Assembly (NCBI RefSeq): GCF_003014735.1
Contig: NZ_PYAX01000004.1
Coordinates: 496,001-560,000 of the forward strand
Source of the DNA: Saccharothrix carnea
GTDB lineage: Bacteria > Actinomycetota > Actinomycetes > Mycobacteriales > Pseudonocardiaceae
Length of the DNA: 64,000 nt
Direction: 5' to 3'
Position 1 is the stretch's first letter, and each line of letters opens with the position of its first letter. Shown in pieces: positions 1 to 11,800 of this stretch. Made by a program: the position numbers and the translations under genes. The notes beneath the pieces were generated by a model. The model did no database searches. It saw nothing but the letters and a program-made list of their open reading frames with translations, and was not told the DNA's origin.

Positions 1-488
1 GCGGTGATCCTGGCCATCCGCTTCTTCATCTGGGTGAAGATCGTGGCCTGGATCTCGATGTCGGTCGCCGTGCCGCCGATGCCCGCGGACGGCTGGTGCA
101 TCAGCACCCGGGTGCTGGGCAGCACGAACCGCTTGCCGCGCGTGCCCGAGGACAGCAGGAACTGGCCCATCGACGCCACGAAGCCCAGGCCGATGGTGGA
201 GACGTCCGGCTTGATGTGGTTCATCGTGTCGTAGATGGCCATGCCCGCCGTGACCGAACCGCCCGGCGAGTTGATGTACATCTGGATGTCGGCTTCGTCG
301 TCCTCGGCCGCGAGGACCAGCAACTGCATGGTCAGCCGGTTGGCGACCTCGTCGTTCACCTCGGAGCCGAGCAGGACGATGCGCGAGCGCAGCAACTGCT
401 CGTACAGCGGGTCGTGCGCCATCGGTGTCTGCGTGTTCGAGCGGGCCAGGATCGCTGCCGCGAGGTCCACCGTTCCCCCATGTTCCAT
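1..488 (-). CDS. clpP: ATP-dependent Clp protease proteolytic subunit ClpP (partial, C-terminus beyond window)
   Basis: ClpP is a serine peptidase that forms barrel-shaped complexes with ClpX, ClpC or ClpA unfoldases and degrades proteins in the cytoplasm. The 162 codons present cover the N-terminus and most of the core. They show the [11 protein letters not shown] strand, the catalytic Ser at about residue 106 in [13 protein letters not shown] and the catalytic His at about 131 in MHQPSAG; the Asp lies beyond the edge. It looks closest to the ClpP1 type. The start at 488 has no clear ribosome site; a GTG at about 470 or the Met at 422 are alternatives. It follows the methyltransferase gene of the biosynthetic cluster by 75 bp on the same strand, with no obvious terminator between, so it may be co-transcribed. 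It may be a resistance copy of the drug target or an ordinary paralogue; the genes beyond position 1 would decide. Confidence 0.93.
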   Translation of the reverse strand, partial: MEHGGTVDLAAAILARSNTQTPMAHDPLYEQLLRSRIVLLGSEVNDEVANRLTMQLLVLAAEDDEADIQMYINSPGGSVTAGMAIYDTMNHIKPDVSTIGLGFVASMGQFLLSSGTRGKRFVLPSTRVLMHQPSAGIGGTATDIEIQATIFTQMKKRMARIT

Positions 489-563
489 GCCGTGAATGTG
501 CCGATCGACTACGGAACGTAGCCTGATCGTCGCAACCCAATCAACTCGGTGGCCCGCAGTTCG

Positions 564-2783
<2,220 letters not shown>

Positions 2784-3779
2784 CTAGCTGCCGATGTCGT
2801 TGATCTTGGGCCAGCGCACCGCGACCGACCCCCAGGTCAGTCCCGCGCCGAACCCGGTGAGCACCACGTTGTGCCCGGACCGCAAGCCCTGGTGACGCAT
2901 CCCGTGCCCGAGGGCGAGCGGGATCGACGCGGCGACGGTGTTGCCGACGTCGGCGATGTTGGTGACCACCCGGTCCTCGGGCAGGTCGAGCTGGTCGGCG
3001 ACGGCGGCCAGGATGCGGGCGTTGGCCTGGTGCGGCACCAGCCGGTCCACGTCCGCGGTCGTCCAGCCGACCTGGTCCAGCACCCGGCGCACCGAGTCGG
3101 TCATCGCGACGACCGCCTTGGTGAACACCGGCTTGCCCTCCATGTGGAAGTAGCCGCGCGCCACGCCCGCCGCCCGTTCGGCCCGGCCCACCGCGGGCAC
3201 TTCGAGCAGCCCGACGTGCTCGCCGTCGCTGCCCAGGTCGAACGCGAGCAGCGCGCCGTCCTCGTCGGCCTCGCCCGCGCGCAGCACGACCGCGCCCGCG
3301 CCGTCGCCGATGAGCGCCCTGGTGGCCCGGTCCGCCGGGTCCAGCGTCTCGCTGAACGTGTCCGCGCCGATGAACAGCGCGCTGTCGAACAGCCCCGCGG
3401 TGATCATCGACGACGCCGTGGCCAGGCCGTAGACGAAACCGGTGCAGGCGGCCGACACGTCGAACGCGGGCGTGCCGGACAGACCGAGCCGGGACGCCAC
3501 GGTCGGCGCGGTGGCCGGGCACAGCCGGTCGGGGGTGGTCGTGGCGACCACGACCACGTCGACCCGGCTCACCCCGGCCGAGGCCAGCGCGCGTTCTCCG
3601 GCCACCACCGCGAGGTCGCCGGTGGTGGTGCGCTCGTCCGCGATGTGCCGCTGCCGGATGCCGGTGCGGGTGCGGATCCACGCGTCGGAGGTGTCGAGCA
3701 CCTCGGCGAGCATGTCGTTGGTCAGCACGTCGGGCGGCACGTGGGTGCCGAGCCCGGCGAGCACCGCGGCCCGTGCCAC
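2784..3779 (-). CDS. beta-ketoacyl-ACP synthase III (KASIII, FabH-like)
   Basis: The 331-residue protein has the full KASIII active site: Cys at about 112 in SAACTGF, His at about 250 in VPHQANARI and Asn at about 280 in NIADVGNT. KASIII condenses an acyl-CoA with malonyl-ACP to start a fatty or polyketide chain; relatives can act as acyltransferases. It lies between the PhzB-like gene (3 bp gap) and the ACP gene. Within this cluster it probably primes a short or branched acyl chain that is handed to the N-terminal C domain of the NRPS. It could instead be an ester- or amide-forming KASIII relative; the intact triad is compatible with both. Confidence 0.93.
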   Translation of the reverse strand: MARAAVLAGLGTHVPPDVLTNDMLAEVLDTSDAWIRTRTGIRQRHIADERTTTGDLAVVAGERALASAGVSRVDVVVVATTTPDRLCPATAPTVASRLGLSGTPAFDVSAACTGFVYGLATASSMITAGLFDSALFIGADTFSETLDPADRATRALIGDGAGAVVLRAGEADEDGALLAFDLGSDGEHVGLLEVPAVGRAERAAGVARGYFHMEGKPVFTKAVVAMTDSVRRVLDQVGWTTADVDRLVPHQANARILAAVADQLDLPEDRVVTNIADVGNTVAASIPLALGHGMRHQGLRSGHNVVLTGFGAGLTWGSVAVRWPKINDIGS

Positions 3780-3782
3780 GGC

Positions 3783-4205
3783 TCAGCCCCGCACGATCGC
3801 CGCGGCGGCCTCGGCGCCACCGAGCGCTTCCATGTGCTTGACCGGGTTCCAGAAGTCCCGGTACAGCACGATGTGCTCGCCGTCGGTGTGCAGGACGGAG
3901 ATGTAGTCCTGGGAGAGCTTGCCGCCCGACTGGATGGCCGTGCCGTCGCCGTGGAACTCGCCGATGGCCAGGTTCTCGTCGGCGGTCGGGTAGAACGAGA
4001 CCTCGCCGAACTTCACGGTCAGGTGCTCGGGGAACTTCTGCATGTGCTGCCAGATGGCCTCGCGGCCCTCGAACCGGTTGGGCCAGCCGGGCGGGGCGTA
4101 GGGGAACTCCAGCACGCCCTCGGGGTGGAACAGGTCGCACCAGCCGCGGGCGTCGCCGTTCTCCAGCAACTCCAGGCTGCGGGTCAGGATCTCCTGGGCG
4201 TTCAT
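3783..4205 (-). CDS. PhzA/PhzB-like SnoaL-fold protein
   Basis: The 140-residue protein resembles the PhzA/PhzB branch of the SnoaL/NTF2-like fold: an N-terminal helical part with WCDLFHPEGVLEFPYAPPG, then FEGREAIWQHMQKFP, and a C-terminal RDFWNPVKHMEALGG like the end of PhzB. PhzA and PhzB help the condensation step that builds the phenazine ring; other fold members are cyclases, isomerases and ketosteroid-type enzymes. No other phenazine gene is present here. The start overlaps the P450 stop by 4 bp (ATGA), so the two are translationally coupled. A role in shaping or rearranging the bicyclic product is plausible but inferred. Confidence 0.78.
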   Translation of the reverse strand: MNAQEILTRSLELLENGDARGWCDLFHPEGVLEFPYAPPGWPNRFEGREAIWQHMQKFPEHLTVKFGEVSFYPTADENLAIGEFHGDGTAIQSGGKLSQDYISVLHTDGEHIVLYRDFWNPVKHMEALGGAEAAAAIVRG

Positions 4206-5425
4206 GCGGACGTCCTTCCGGTGAGCACGGGCTGGGGGATGACGGGCACGCTGATCAGCGCGCGCAGGAACGTGATCGGCAGCCAGACCAGCTCGCCGTG
4301 CGGCACGGCCAGGCGCAGGTCCGGGAAGCGGGCGAGCAGCTTGCCGATCGCCACCCGCGCTTCGAGCCGGGCCAGCGGCGCGCCGACGCAGTAGTGCACG
4401 CCGTGGCCGTAGCCGAGGTGCCCGTCGGCCTTGCGGGTCAGGTCGAGCCGGTCCGGGTCGGCGAACCGCTCGGGGTCGTGGTTGGCGGTGAGGTTGGAGA
4501 CCAGCACGTACTCCCCCGCCGGGATGGTCACGTCGCCGAGGTCGACGTCCTCGACGGTGAACCGGAGCATCGACGCGCGGACCGCGCTGTCGTAGCGGAC
4601 CAGCTCCTCCAGCGCGTTGGGCAGCAGGTCCGGGTTCTCCCGCAGGGACGCGGCCTGCTCGGGGTGGACGAGCAGCGTGACGACCGCGTTGCCGATCATG
4701 TTCATGGTCGTCTCGAACCCGGCCATGAGCAGCAGGTGCGCCATGGCCACCAGTTCGGTCGCGGAGAGCCCGTCCTCGTCCGCCGCCTGCACGAGTGCGC
4801 TGAACACGTCGTCGGCGGGGTCGCGGCGCTTGGCCTCCAGCAGGCCTCGCAGGTAGTCCGCTTGCTCCTCGGCCAACGCCTCGGCCGCCTCCGGCGACAA
4901 CAGCTCGGCCTGCCGCTCCCACGCCGAGCGCACGTGGTCGCGTTCGGCGAGTGGCACGCCCAGCAGCTCGCAGATCACGCCGATGGTCAGCGGCACGGCG
5001 AAGTCGCCCATGAGGTCGGCCTGCTCGCGTGCCGCCATGGCGTCGAGCAGCTCGTCGGTCACCTGCTCGATGTGCGGGCGCAGCAGCTCGACGCGGCGGC
5101 TGGTGAACGCACGGCCGACCAGGGCGCGCAGCCGGGTGTGGTCGGGCGGGTCGGCGTTGAGCATGTGCGCGGTCAGGGAGGCGCCGATGGCGGGCCGCTG
5201 CTCCCCCGTGCGCCGCGCGTACAGCTCGGCCGCCTGCTTCGCGTCACGCCGCACGCCGGGGTGCGAGAGCACCTTCTTCGCGTCGGCGTACCGGGTGACC
5301 ACCCACACCGGGTGGTCGGGCGCGAGGTGGGCGGGCCGGGGCGCGCCGTCGACCTGGAGGCCGTCGTAGAGCGGGTGCAGCGGCGAGATCAGCTCTTCGC
5401 CGAGGCGGAGTTCAGGACCCGACAC
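4202..5425 (-). CDS. cytochrome P450
   Basis: The 407 residues are standard for a soluble actinobacterial P450. Visible are the I-helix oxygen-binding motif AGFETT at about 235-240, the ExxR pair in EELVRY at about 274-277 and the haem-binding loop YGHGVHYCVG with the ligand Cys at about 346. The first aromatic of that loop is Tyr rather than the usual Phe. It would hydroxylate or epoxidise the cluster product with electrons from a ferredoxin, which is not encoded nearby. The gene overlaps the end of the upstream SDR by 14 bp and the start of the PhzB-like gene by 4 bp. Confidence 0.95.
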   Translation of the reverse strand: MSGPELRLGEELISPLHPLYDGLQVDGAPRPAHLAPDHPVWVVTRYADAKKVLSHPGVRRDAKQAAELYARRTGEQRPAIGASLTAHMLNADPPDHTRLRALVGRAFTSRRVELLRPHIEQVTDELLDAMAAREQADLMGDFAVPLTIGVICELLGVPLAERDHVRSAWERQAELLSPEAAEALAEEQADYLRGLLEAKRRDPADDVFSALVQAADEDGLSATELVAMAHLLLMAGFETTMNMIGNAVVTLLVHPEQAASLRENPDLLPNALEELVRYDSAVRASMLRFTVEDVDLGDVTIPAGEYVLVSNLTANHDPERFADPDRLDLTRKADGHLGYGHGVHYCVGAPLARLEARVAIGKLLARFPDLRLAVPHGELVWLPITFLRALISVPVIPQPVLTGRTSA

Positions 5426-6329
5426 GGTGCGCCTCCTGGTCGGTCGGCAGCGGGGTGACGATCTGGCGGAACATCGAGTCGACCTTGGTGTCGGGCAGCA
5501 CGCGCGCCAGGAACGCGCCGCGCCGGACGTCCGTGCCGATGCGGTAGCGGGTCTTGGGCTTCACGGAGGTGAGCGCGTTCTGGATGGCGGCGGCCACCTC
5601 GGCGGGCTTGGTCTTGCTGGCCTTCGCGCTCTGCTCGTTGAAGTGCAGGAACCGCAGGAACGTCGCGCGGTAGAGGTCGGCGACGGCGGCGGGCGCGGCG
5701 GACAGCGCGTCCTGGCCGTCCTGGGCGATCTTGGCCCAGATCGGGGTCCAGATCGCGCCGGGGCTGACCACGGACACCGACACGCCCATCGGCGCCAGCT
5801 CGCGGCGCAGGGCGTCGCTCATGCCCTCCTTGGCGAACTGCGCCGCCGAGTACGGCCCCAGGTACGGGATCGCGACGGTGCCCAGCCCGGAGGTCACGTT
5901 GACCAGCCGGCCGCGGGCGGCGCGCAGCAGCGGCAGGAACGCCTGCGTGACCGCGAGCTGGCCGACCACGTTGACCTCGAGCTGGCGGCGCAGCAGGTCC
6001 GCGGACACGACCTCCAGCGGCGCGGAGATGCAGATCCCCGCGTTGTTCACCAGGCCCCACAAGCGGCCGTCGCCGACCTTCCCGGCCACCTCGCGGGCCG
6101 CGGCGGCGATCGAGGCCTCGTCGGTCACGTCCAGCACGACGTACTCGGCCCGACCGGACGGGCAGTCGGCCACCAGCCGGTCGCCGTCCTCGGTCTTGCG
6201 CACCGCGCCGAGGACCCGGAAGCCCCGCTCGGCCAGGTGCAGCGCGGTTTCCCGGCCCAGGCCGGTGGACGCGCCGGTGATCAGCACGGTCCTGCCGGCG
6301 GTCGGCAACGTCTTGGCGGTGAACACCAT
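5412..6329 (-). CDS. short-chain dehydrogenase/reductase with altered active site
   Basis: The 305-residue protein has the SDR cofactor motif TGASTGLG at about 18-25, the NNAG motif at about 95-98 and a catalytic Ser at about 147. The active-site Tyr at about 160 is present, but four residues on, where YxxxK has Lys, there is Gln (YSAAQ). A Lys sits three residues later. Loss of this Lys normally cripples SDR reductase activity, so the protein may be impaired, may act in another way, or may use the shifted Lys. It lies 7 bp after the acyltransferase gene and overlaps the P450 start. The cofactor site is intact, so a ketone or alcohol redox step on the cluster product is still possible. Confidence 0.9.
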   Translation of the reverse strand: MVFTAKTLPTAGRTVLITGASTGLGRETALHLAERGFRVLGAVRKTEDGDRLVADCPSGRAEYVVLDVTDEASIAAAAREVAGKVGDGRLWGLVNNAGICISAPLEVVSADLLRRQLEVNVVGQLAVTQAFLPLLRAARGRLVNVTSGLGTVAIPYLGPYSAAQFAKEGMSDALRRELAPMGVSVSVVSPGAIWTPIWAKIAQDGQDALSAAPAAVADLYRATFLRFLHFNEQSAKASKTKPAEVAAAIQNALTSVKPKTRYRIGTDVRRGAFLARVLPDTKVDSMFRQIVTPLPTDQEAHRVGS

Positions 6330-6336
6330 GTACTCC

Positions 6337-7650
6337 TCACGCGCCCGCGGGCGAACTCTGGGTGATCTCCGACAGCAGGGTGTCCAGCGAGTCGTCCGCC
6401 AGCCGCCGCGCGCGGTCGTCCGGCACGGCGTCGGCGATGTAGGTGAAGTTCCAGAACAGCCGGCCGTGGCTGGAGTTGATCGTGGCCACGAAGTAGCCGT
6501 TGACCGAGATGCCGGTGAGGAACTGGGCGTCGGACACCTGCCACGGCCCGATCCGGTCCGGGAAGGCGTACCGGCCGATGTTGGACGAGCACAGGTTGAT
6601 CGGGCCCTCGGCCTCCATGAACTCCATGAACGGCCGTGCTTCGGCCAACGACGGCGGGCACGCCCCGACCACCATCGTGACCAGGTTGAAGTGGTCGCCC
6701 TTGCCCTTGCGCTCGGTGAGGTCCTCGGTGATGGCGCGGGCGAGGTCCCAGAACGGCAGCGCCGGGTCGACCACGGACGGGACGGTGGCCACGTAGGTGC
6801 CGACCTCGTCGGGCCGCACGGGTGGTTCCAGCTCGCCGCGGAAGTCGATCGGCGAGCCCACGGCGAAGTGCTCGTGCGTGCCGCCCGCGTCCGCCGCGGC
6901 GGCCCGGACCAACGCGGCCGTGATGGCGCCGTGCACGGTGGTGCCGTGCACGCGGGCCGCACGGGCCACCGCGTCCAGTTGCTCTCCGGTCAGCTCCCGG
7001 TGCAGCAGGCGCGATCGGCGCTGGTCCAGCGGCACGCGGGTGGTCGGCTCGACCCGACCGGGCTTCGTGCGCGCCATCAGCTCCTCGTCCCGGGCGGTCT
7101 GCTCGGCCAGCCGTGCCGCGCCTTCCTCGCCGGTGTGCCGGGCGGGCCGCAGGGCGTCGGGCGGCGGCAGTTCGCGGTAGGACTCCACCGGCTCGTCGGC
7201 GGCGGCCAGCTCCAGCCACTGCCGCGCCAACGTGATCACGGTGGTGCCGTCGGCGATGATGTGCGGCACGACGACCAGCAGGTCGTGCACGTCGTCGTCG
7301 CCGCTGATCACGACGGCGCGGGCGAGCGGGCCGGTGGCCGGGTCCACCCGGTCGAGCAGTTCGCGCTCGTCGACCTCGTGGACCCACTGGTCGTCGTGCT
7401 CGCGCCGGACGTGCCGCAGCGGGATCGGCCGGTCGGTGGGCACCCAGTGCGGGTCGAGCCCGTGGTCGTCGGTGATCGCCAGGCGCAGGAACGGGTGCCT
7501 GGCCTGCACGGCGTCCAGGCCGCGGCGCAGCACGTCGGCCGACAGCTCGCCGCGCACCCTGGTGCGGGAGATGACGTTGAGGGTGGACAGCTGGTCGCAC
7601 ATCCAGTACCAGCGCTCCACCGGCGACAGCGGGCGGATCGGCGTGGCCAT
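6337..7650 (-). CDS. condensation-domain/PapA-like acyltransferase
   Basis: The 437-residue protein belongs to the CoA-dependent acyltransferase superfamily that includes NRPS condensation domains, PapA proteins and wax synthases. The HxxxDG motif is clear at about 130-135 (PHIIADGTT), and the N-terminal RPLSPVERWYWMCDQ is typical of the PapA branch. Such enzymes transfer an acyl group from a carrier protein or CoA to a hydroxyl or amine. The start overlaps the stop of the FAD monooxygenase (TGATG), so expression is coupled. It may attach the acyl group built by the KASIII/ACP/dehydrogenase set, or esterify a late hydroxyl such as one made by the P450. The donor and acceptor are not readable. 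Confidence 0.85.
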   Translation of the reverse strand: MATPIRPLSPVERWYWMCDQLSTLNVISRTRVRGELSADVLRRGLDAVQARHPFLRLAITDDHGLDPHWVPTDRPIPLRHVRREHDDQWVHEVDERELLDRVDPATGPLARAVVISGDDDVHDLLVVVPHIIADGTTVITLARQWLELAAADEPVESYRELPPPDALRPARHTGEEGAARLAEQTARDEELMARTKPGRVEPTTRVPLDQRRSRLLHRELTGEQLDAVARAARVHGTTVHGAITAALVRAAAADAGGTHEHFAVGSPIDFRGELEPPVRPDEVGTYVATVPSVVDPALPFWDLARAITEDLTERKGKGDHFNLVTMVVGACPPSLAEARPFMEFMEAEGPINLCSSNIGRYAFPDRIGPWQVSDAQFLTGISVNGYFVATINSSHGRLFWNFTYIADAVPDDRARRLADDSLDTLLSEITQSSPAGA

Positions 7651-8810
7651 CACTCGACTCCGGGGAAGATCAAGGCCTGCTCGTTCTGCCGGTCGAGCGT
7701 CTTCTCGGAGACGAACCGGAAGTACAGGCCGCGGGCGAAGGTCTGGAACGGGTTCTGCAACTGCTCGGTGCGGCTGAGCCCGCGCGAGGCCAGCACCATG
7801 CCCCGCGCCCGGTCGCGCCGCCGGTCCTCGTAGGTGCGCAACGCGGCCTGCGGGTCGTCGATGGTCTTGAGGCAGTGCGCGAGCACCGCGCCGTCCTCGA
7901 TCGCGATGGCCGCGCCCTGGCCGAGGCTGGTCAACATCGGGTGCGCCGCGTCGCCGAGCAGCGTCACCGGGCCGTCGCCCCACTGCTCCAGGAACGGCCG
8001 GTCCTGCGCGGGAAGGCTGGTGATGCCGTCCTCCGGGGTGGCGGCGATGACCTGCTGCACCTCGTCGGCCCACCCGGCGTACAGGCTCTGCACGCCCGCC
8101 TTGCCCCCCTGCCAGTCCGCCGCCTGCTCGGCGGGCATGTTCTTGGTGCCCCACCAGTAGACGTCGCCGCCGCCGATGTCGACCAGGCCGAACCGCTGGC
8201 CGCGGCCCCAGTAGTGGGCGGCGTAGGCGTGCGTGACCTTGGGGTGGCTGAACTTGGGCGTCGCGCGCCAGACCACGTAGTCGTAGTCCAGCGGTCGCTC
8301 GGGCCCGGCGATCGTGCGGCGGATGGCGGAGTTGAAGCCGTCCGCGCCGATCAGCACGTCGGCGCGCACCTCGCGGCCGTCCTCGAACGAGACGACCACG
8401 CCGTCGCCGACGTGGGTGTAGCCGGTGGCGGTCGCGCCGAACTCGAACTTCGCGTCCGACGCCTGCTCCAGCAGCGCCTGCTGCAGGCTCGCGCGGTGGA
8501 TGGCCAGGTTCGGCTGCCCGATCCGGCGGGCCAGCTCGCCGAAGTGGATCGTCCTGATCGGACGGCCGCGCTTGGTCAGGAAGCGCAGCGACTCGAACAC
8601 CAGCGACCGGCCGGTGAACTCGGGCGTGACGCCGACCTCGACCAGCGCGGTGAGCGCGTTGCTCATCAGCGACAGCGCCGAGCCGACCGGGCGCAGCTCC
8701 CTGGCCCGCTCGTACACCTCGACCTCGAACCCGGCCCGGCCGAGCGCGGCGGCGGCTGTGAGACCGCCCATGCCCGCGCCGACGATGACGATCTTCTTGC
8801 GGTTGCTCAC
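7650..8810 (-). CDS. class A FAD-dependent monooxygenase (PHBH type; candidate Baeyer-Villiger enzyme of pyrrolizidine formation)
   Basis: The 386-residue protein shows the Rossmann motif GAGMGG at about 11-16, the GADG motif at about 155-158 and the GDAAHPM motif at about 286-292, diagnostic of class A flavoprotein monooxygenases. The GTG start at 8810 overlaps the NRPS stop as GTGA. In the pyrrolizixenamide and legonmycin pathways the enzyme next to the bimodular NRPS is a FAD monooxygenase (PxaB, LgnC) that converts the NRPS-released bicycle into the pyrrolizidine core by Baeyer-Villiger-type oxidation and ring contraction. The gene order and coupling here fit that role; the substrate assignment is inference. 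Confidence 0.93.
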   Translation of the reverse strand: MSNRKKIVIVGAGMGGLTAAAALGRAGFEVEVYERARELRPVGSALSLMSNALTALVEVGVTPEFTGRSLVFESLRFLTKRGRPIRTIHFGELARRIGQPNLAIHRASLQQALLEQASDAKFEFGATATGYTHVGDGVVVSFEDGREVRADVLIGADGFNSAIRRTIAGPERPLDYDYVVWRATPKFSHPKVTHAYAAHYWGRGQRFGLVDIGGGDVYWWGTKNMPAEQAADWQGGKAGVQSLYAGWADEVQQVIAATPEDGITSLPAQDRPFLEQWGDGPVTLLGDAAHPMLTSLGQGAAIAIEDGAVLAHCLKTIDDPQAALRTYEDRRRDRARGMVLASRGLSRTEQLQNPFQTFARGLYFRFVSEKTLDRQNEQALIFPGVE

Positions 8811-11800
8811 GGTGCGGTCCCCTCGGCCCGGTTCGGGCTCAGCAGCGTGGTGATGGCGTCGGCGACGCCCGCGACGTGCGGCTCCTCCATCAGCACCAGG
8901 TGGTCGCCGGGCACGTCCACGACGTCCAGGCGGCCCGTGGTCCAGTGCTGCCAGCCGTTGGCCGGGTCGTCGTGCAGCGTGCCCGCCGCGTGGTGCATCG
9001 GCTTGAGCGAGTCCGGCAGCGGCCCGTCCGCCTTCAGCAGCGTCACGTCCAGGTCGGTCACCGGCGGCCGGTAGTCCAGCAACGCCCGCCAGTTGGCCCG
9101 GAACAGCTCGTACAGCCGCTTCACGGTGGCGCGTGACGTGCCCCAGGGCAGCACCCCGGCACCCATCGCGCGGTCCAGGACGCGGTCCAGCTTCTCGTCC
9201 TCGGAGAACTCCGCCGGCAACGGCTCGACCGCGTCCAGGCTGCGCTCGAACCACACCAGTTCCCAGTAGAAGAACTCCATCAGCGCGTCGTCGCCGACCG
9301 TCACGTCGTGGTCGCGGCGCATGGTGATCGAGTCGAGCAGCACCAGCTCCGACACCGCGTCGGGGTCCTCGGCGCGCAGCACGCGGGCGATCTCGTAGGC
9401 CACGAACCCGCCGAACGACCACCCGCCCAGCACGTACGGTCCTTCCGGCCGCACGCGCCGGATCGCGGCCAGGTAGGAGGCGGCCATCTCCTCGATGGAC
9501 CGCGCCGGTGTGCTGCCCTGGTCGCTGCCCGCGGCCTGGAGCGCGTAGACCGGCTGGTCCGGCGGCAGGTGGCGGGCGATGGGCAGGTAGCACAGCACGT
9601 GCCCGCCCAGCGGGTGCACCAGGAACAGCGGCGGCCGGTCGCCGTCCCGGCGGATCGGCACCAGCGGGTCGAACTCCGCCACCGCCGACTTCACCCGCAG
9701 CCGCTCGGCCAGGCCCGCCACGGTCGGCGTCTCGACCAGCGCGGCCAGCGGCACGCCGACGCCGTACCGCTTCTCGATCGTGACGACGAGCCGCATGGCG
9801 GTCAACGACGTGCCGCCGTGGGTGAAGAAGTCGTCGTGCACGCCGATGTCGGACACGTCGAGCAGCTCGGTGAAGACCTCGGCCAGGTTGCGCTCGTACT
9901 CGTCGCGCGGCGGCACGCGTTCAGCGGAGTCGTTGCGCGCCAACGGGATCTCGCGCAGCGCCGCGTCGTCACGCTTGCCGCTGGGCGTCAACGGGAACGC
10001 GTCCAGCCACCCGAAGTGCGACGGCACCATGTACTCGGGCAGCTCGGCCCGCAACGAGCCCGCCAGGTCCGCCAGGTCGACGCCGTCGACCTCGCCGGTG
10101 AGGAACGCGGCCAGGAACGCGTCACCGTCCGGCCGCCTGCGGGCCACCACCGCCACACCGCGCAGGCCGGGGTGCCGTCCGGCTTGGCGCATGATCGCCA
10201 GCTCCACCTCGGCGGGCTCGATCCGGAAGCCGCGGACCTTCACCTGCGTGTCCGCCCGGCCGAGCCAGATCACCGTGCCGTCGGGCAGCGACCGGCCGAG
10301 GTCGCCGGTGCGGTAGAGCCTGGCGCCGTCACGCCACGGGTGCGGCAGGAACCGCTCCCGGGTCAGGTCGGGCGCCCGGTGGTAGCCGCGGGCCAGGCAG
10401 TCGCCGCCGAGGAAGACCTCCCCGGTCACGCCGACCGGCACCGGTTCCAGGTCCGGGTCCAGCACCTGCACCTCGACACCGTCCAGCGGCCTGCCGATCG
10501 GCGGCAGGTCGGGGAAGCGGGCCGGGTCGCCGGTGAGCGTGTGGTAGGTGACCTGGTGGGTCTCGGTCGGGCCGTACTGGTTCTCCAGCATCACGCCCGG
10601 CACCGCCGCGGCGAACGCGCGCACCTCCTCGGTGATCCGCATCTGCTCGCCGGACGACACGACCACGCGCAACGCGCGAGGCCGCACCCCCACCGCGTTG
10701 GACGCCTCCGCCAGCCGCTGGAACGCCACCGCGGGCAGCAGCACCCGCTGCACCTCGTACCGGTCCAGCAACCGCAGCAGCGCGAGCGGGTCGAGCCGCG
10801 TCTCGTCCGTCACCAGCCGCAGCTCACCGCCGCCGCAGTGGGTGGAGAAGATCTCCTGGAACGACATGTCGAAGCTCAGCGGCGCGAACTGGAGCGTGCG
10901 CAGGCCCGGTTCGCCGCTGGGCACGCGCAGCTGCCACTGCGTGTACCCGGCCCACATCCGGTGGGTCAGCTCGACGCCCTTGGGACGGCCGGTCGACCCG
11001 GAGGTGAACAGCAGCAGCGCCAGGTCGTCCAGGTCGGGCGTGGGCAGCTCGACGTGCTTCGCCGGATCGTCGCCGGCACCGCTCTCGGCCGTGACGTCAG
11101 CGACCGGGATGACGATCCCGTCGTCCTGCGCCACGTGCGCGTGCTCGGGGTGCGCGATCACCCGGTGCGGCCGGGCGGTGTCCAGGATCAGCGCCAGCCG
11201 GTGCGCCGGGTAGCTCACGTCCAGCGGCACGCAGACCAGCCCGGCCCGCAGCACGCCCCAGACCACCGCGATCATCTCCGGCGACCGGTTGAGCGCCACG
11301 CCGATGGTCGCACCGGGTTCCGCGCCGCCGCGCAGCAACCGGGTCGCCACCGACCGGGACACCCGGTCCAGCTCGCGGTAGGTCCACGCGTGCTCGTCGC
11401 CGAACGTGACGGCGAGGGCGTCCGGCGTGGCCCGGGCCTGCCGCGCGAACCGGGTCACCACGTCGACCAGCGGCTCGGGGTGCGGCACGACGTCCCGGCG
11501 CGGCGCCAGGAACGCGAAGCCGGAGCCGTGCGGGTCGGCCACCAGCTCGCGCAGCACGCCGACGTAGGTCTCGGCGATCAGGGCCGCCTGGTCCCGGGTG
11601 ACCGTGCGGCCGTCCGTGTCGACCCGCAGGAACGTGCCGTCACCGACCGGGTCGGCGATGACGTTGACGAACAGCGAGAAGTTCGTCTCCTCCCACACCC
11701 GCAGGTCGGCCAGCTCCCGCAGCGGTTCCAGCACGTGCAGGTCCACGTAGTTGAACGCGGTCTGCAGCACGCCGCCGTGCGCCTGCTGGATCGCGCTGAG

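Noticed and set aside
3783..4205. Phenazine biosynthesis cluster
   Set aside because: Only a PhzA/PhzB-like protein is present; PhzC, D, E, F and G are missing.
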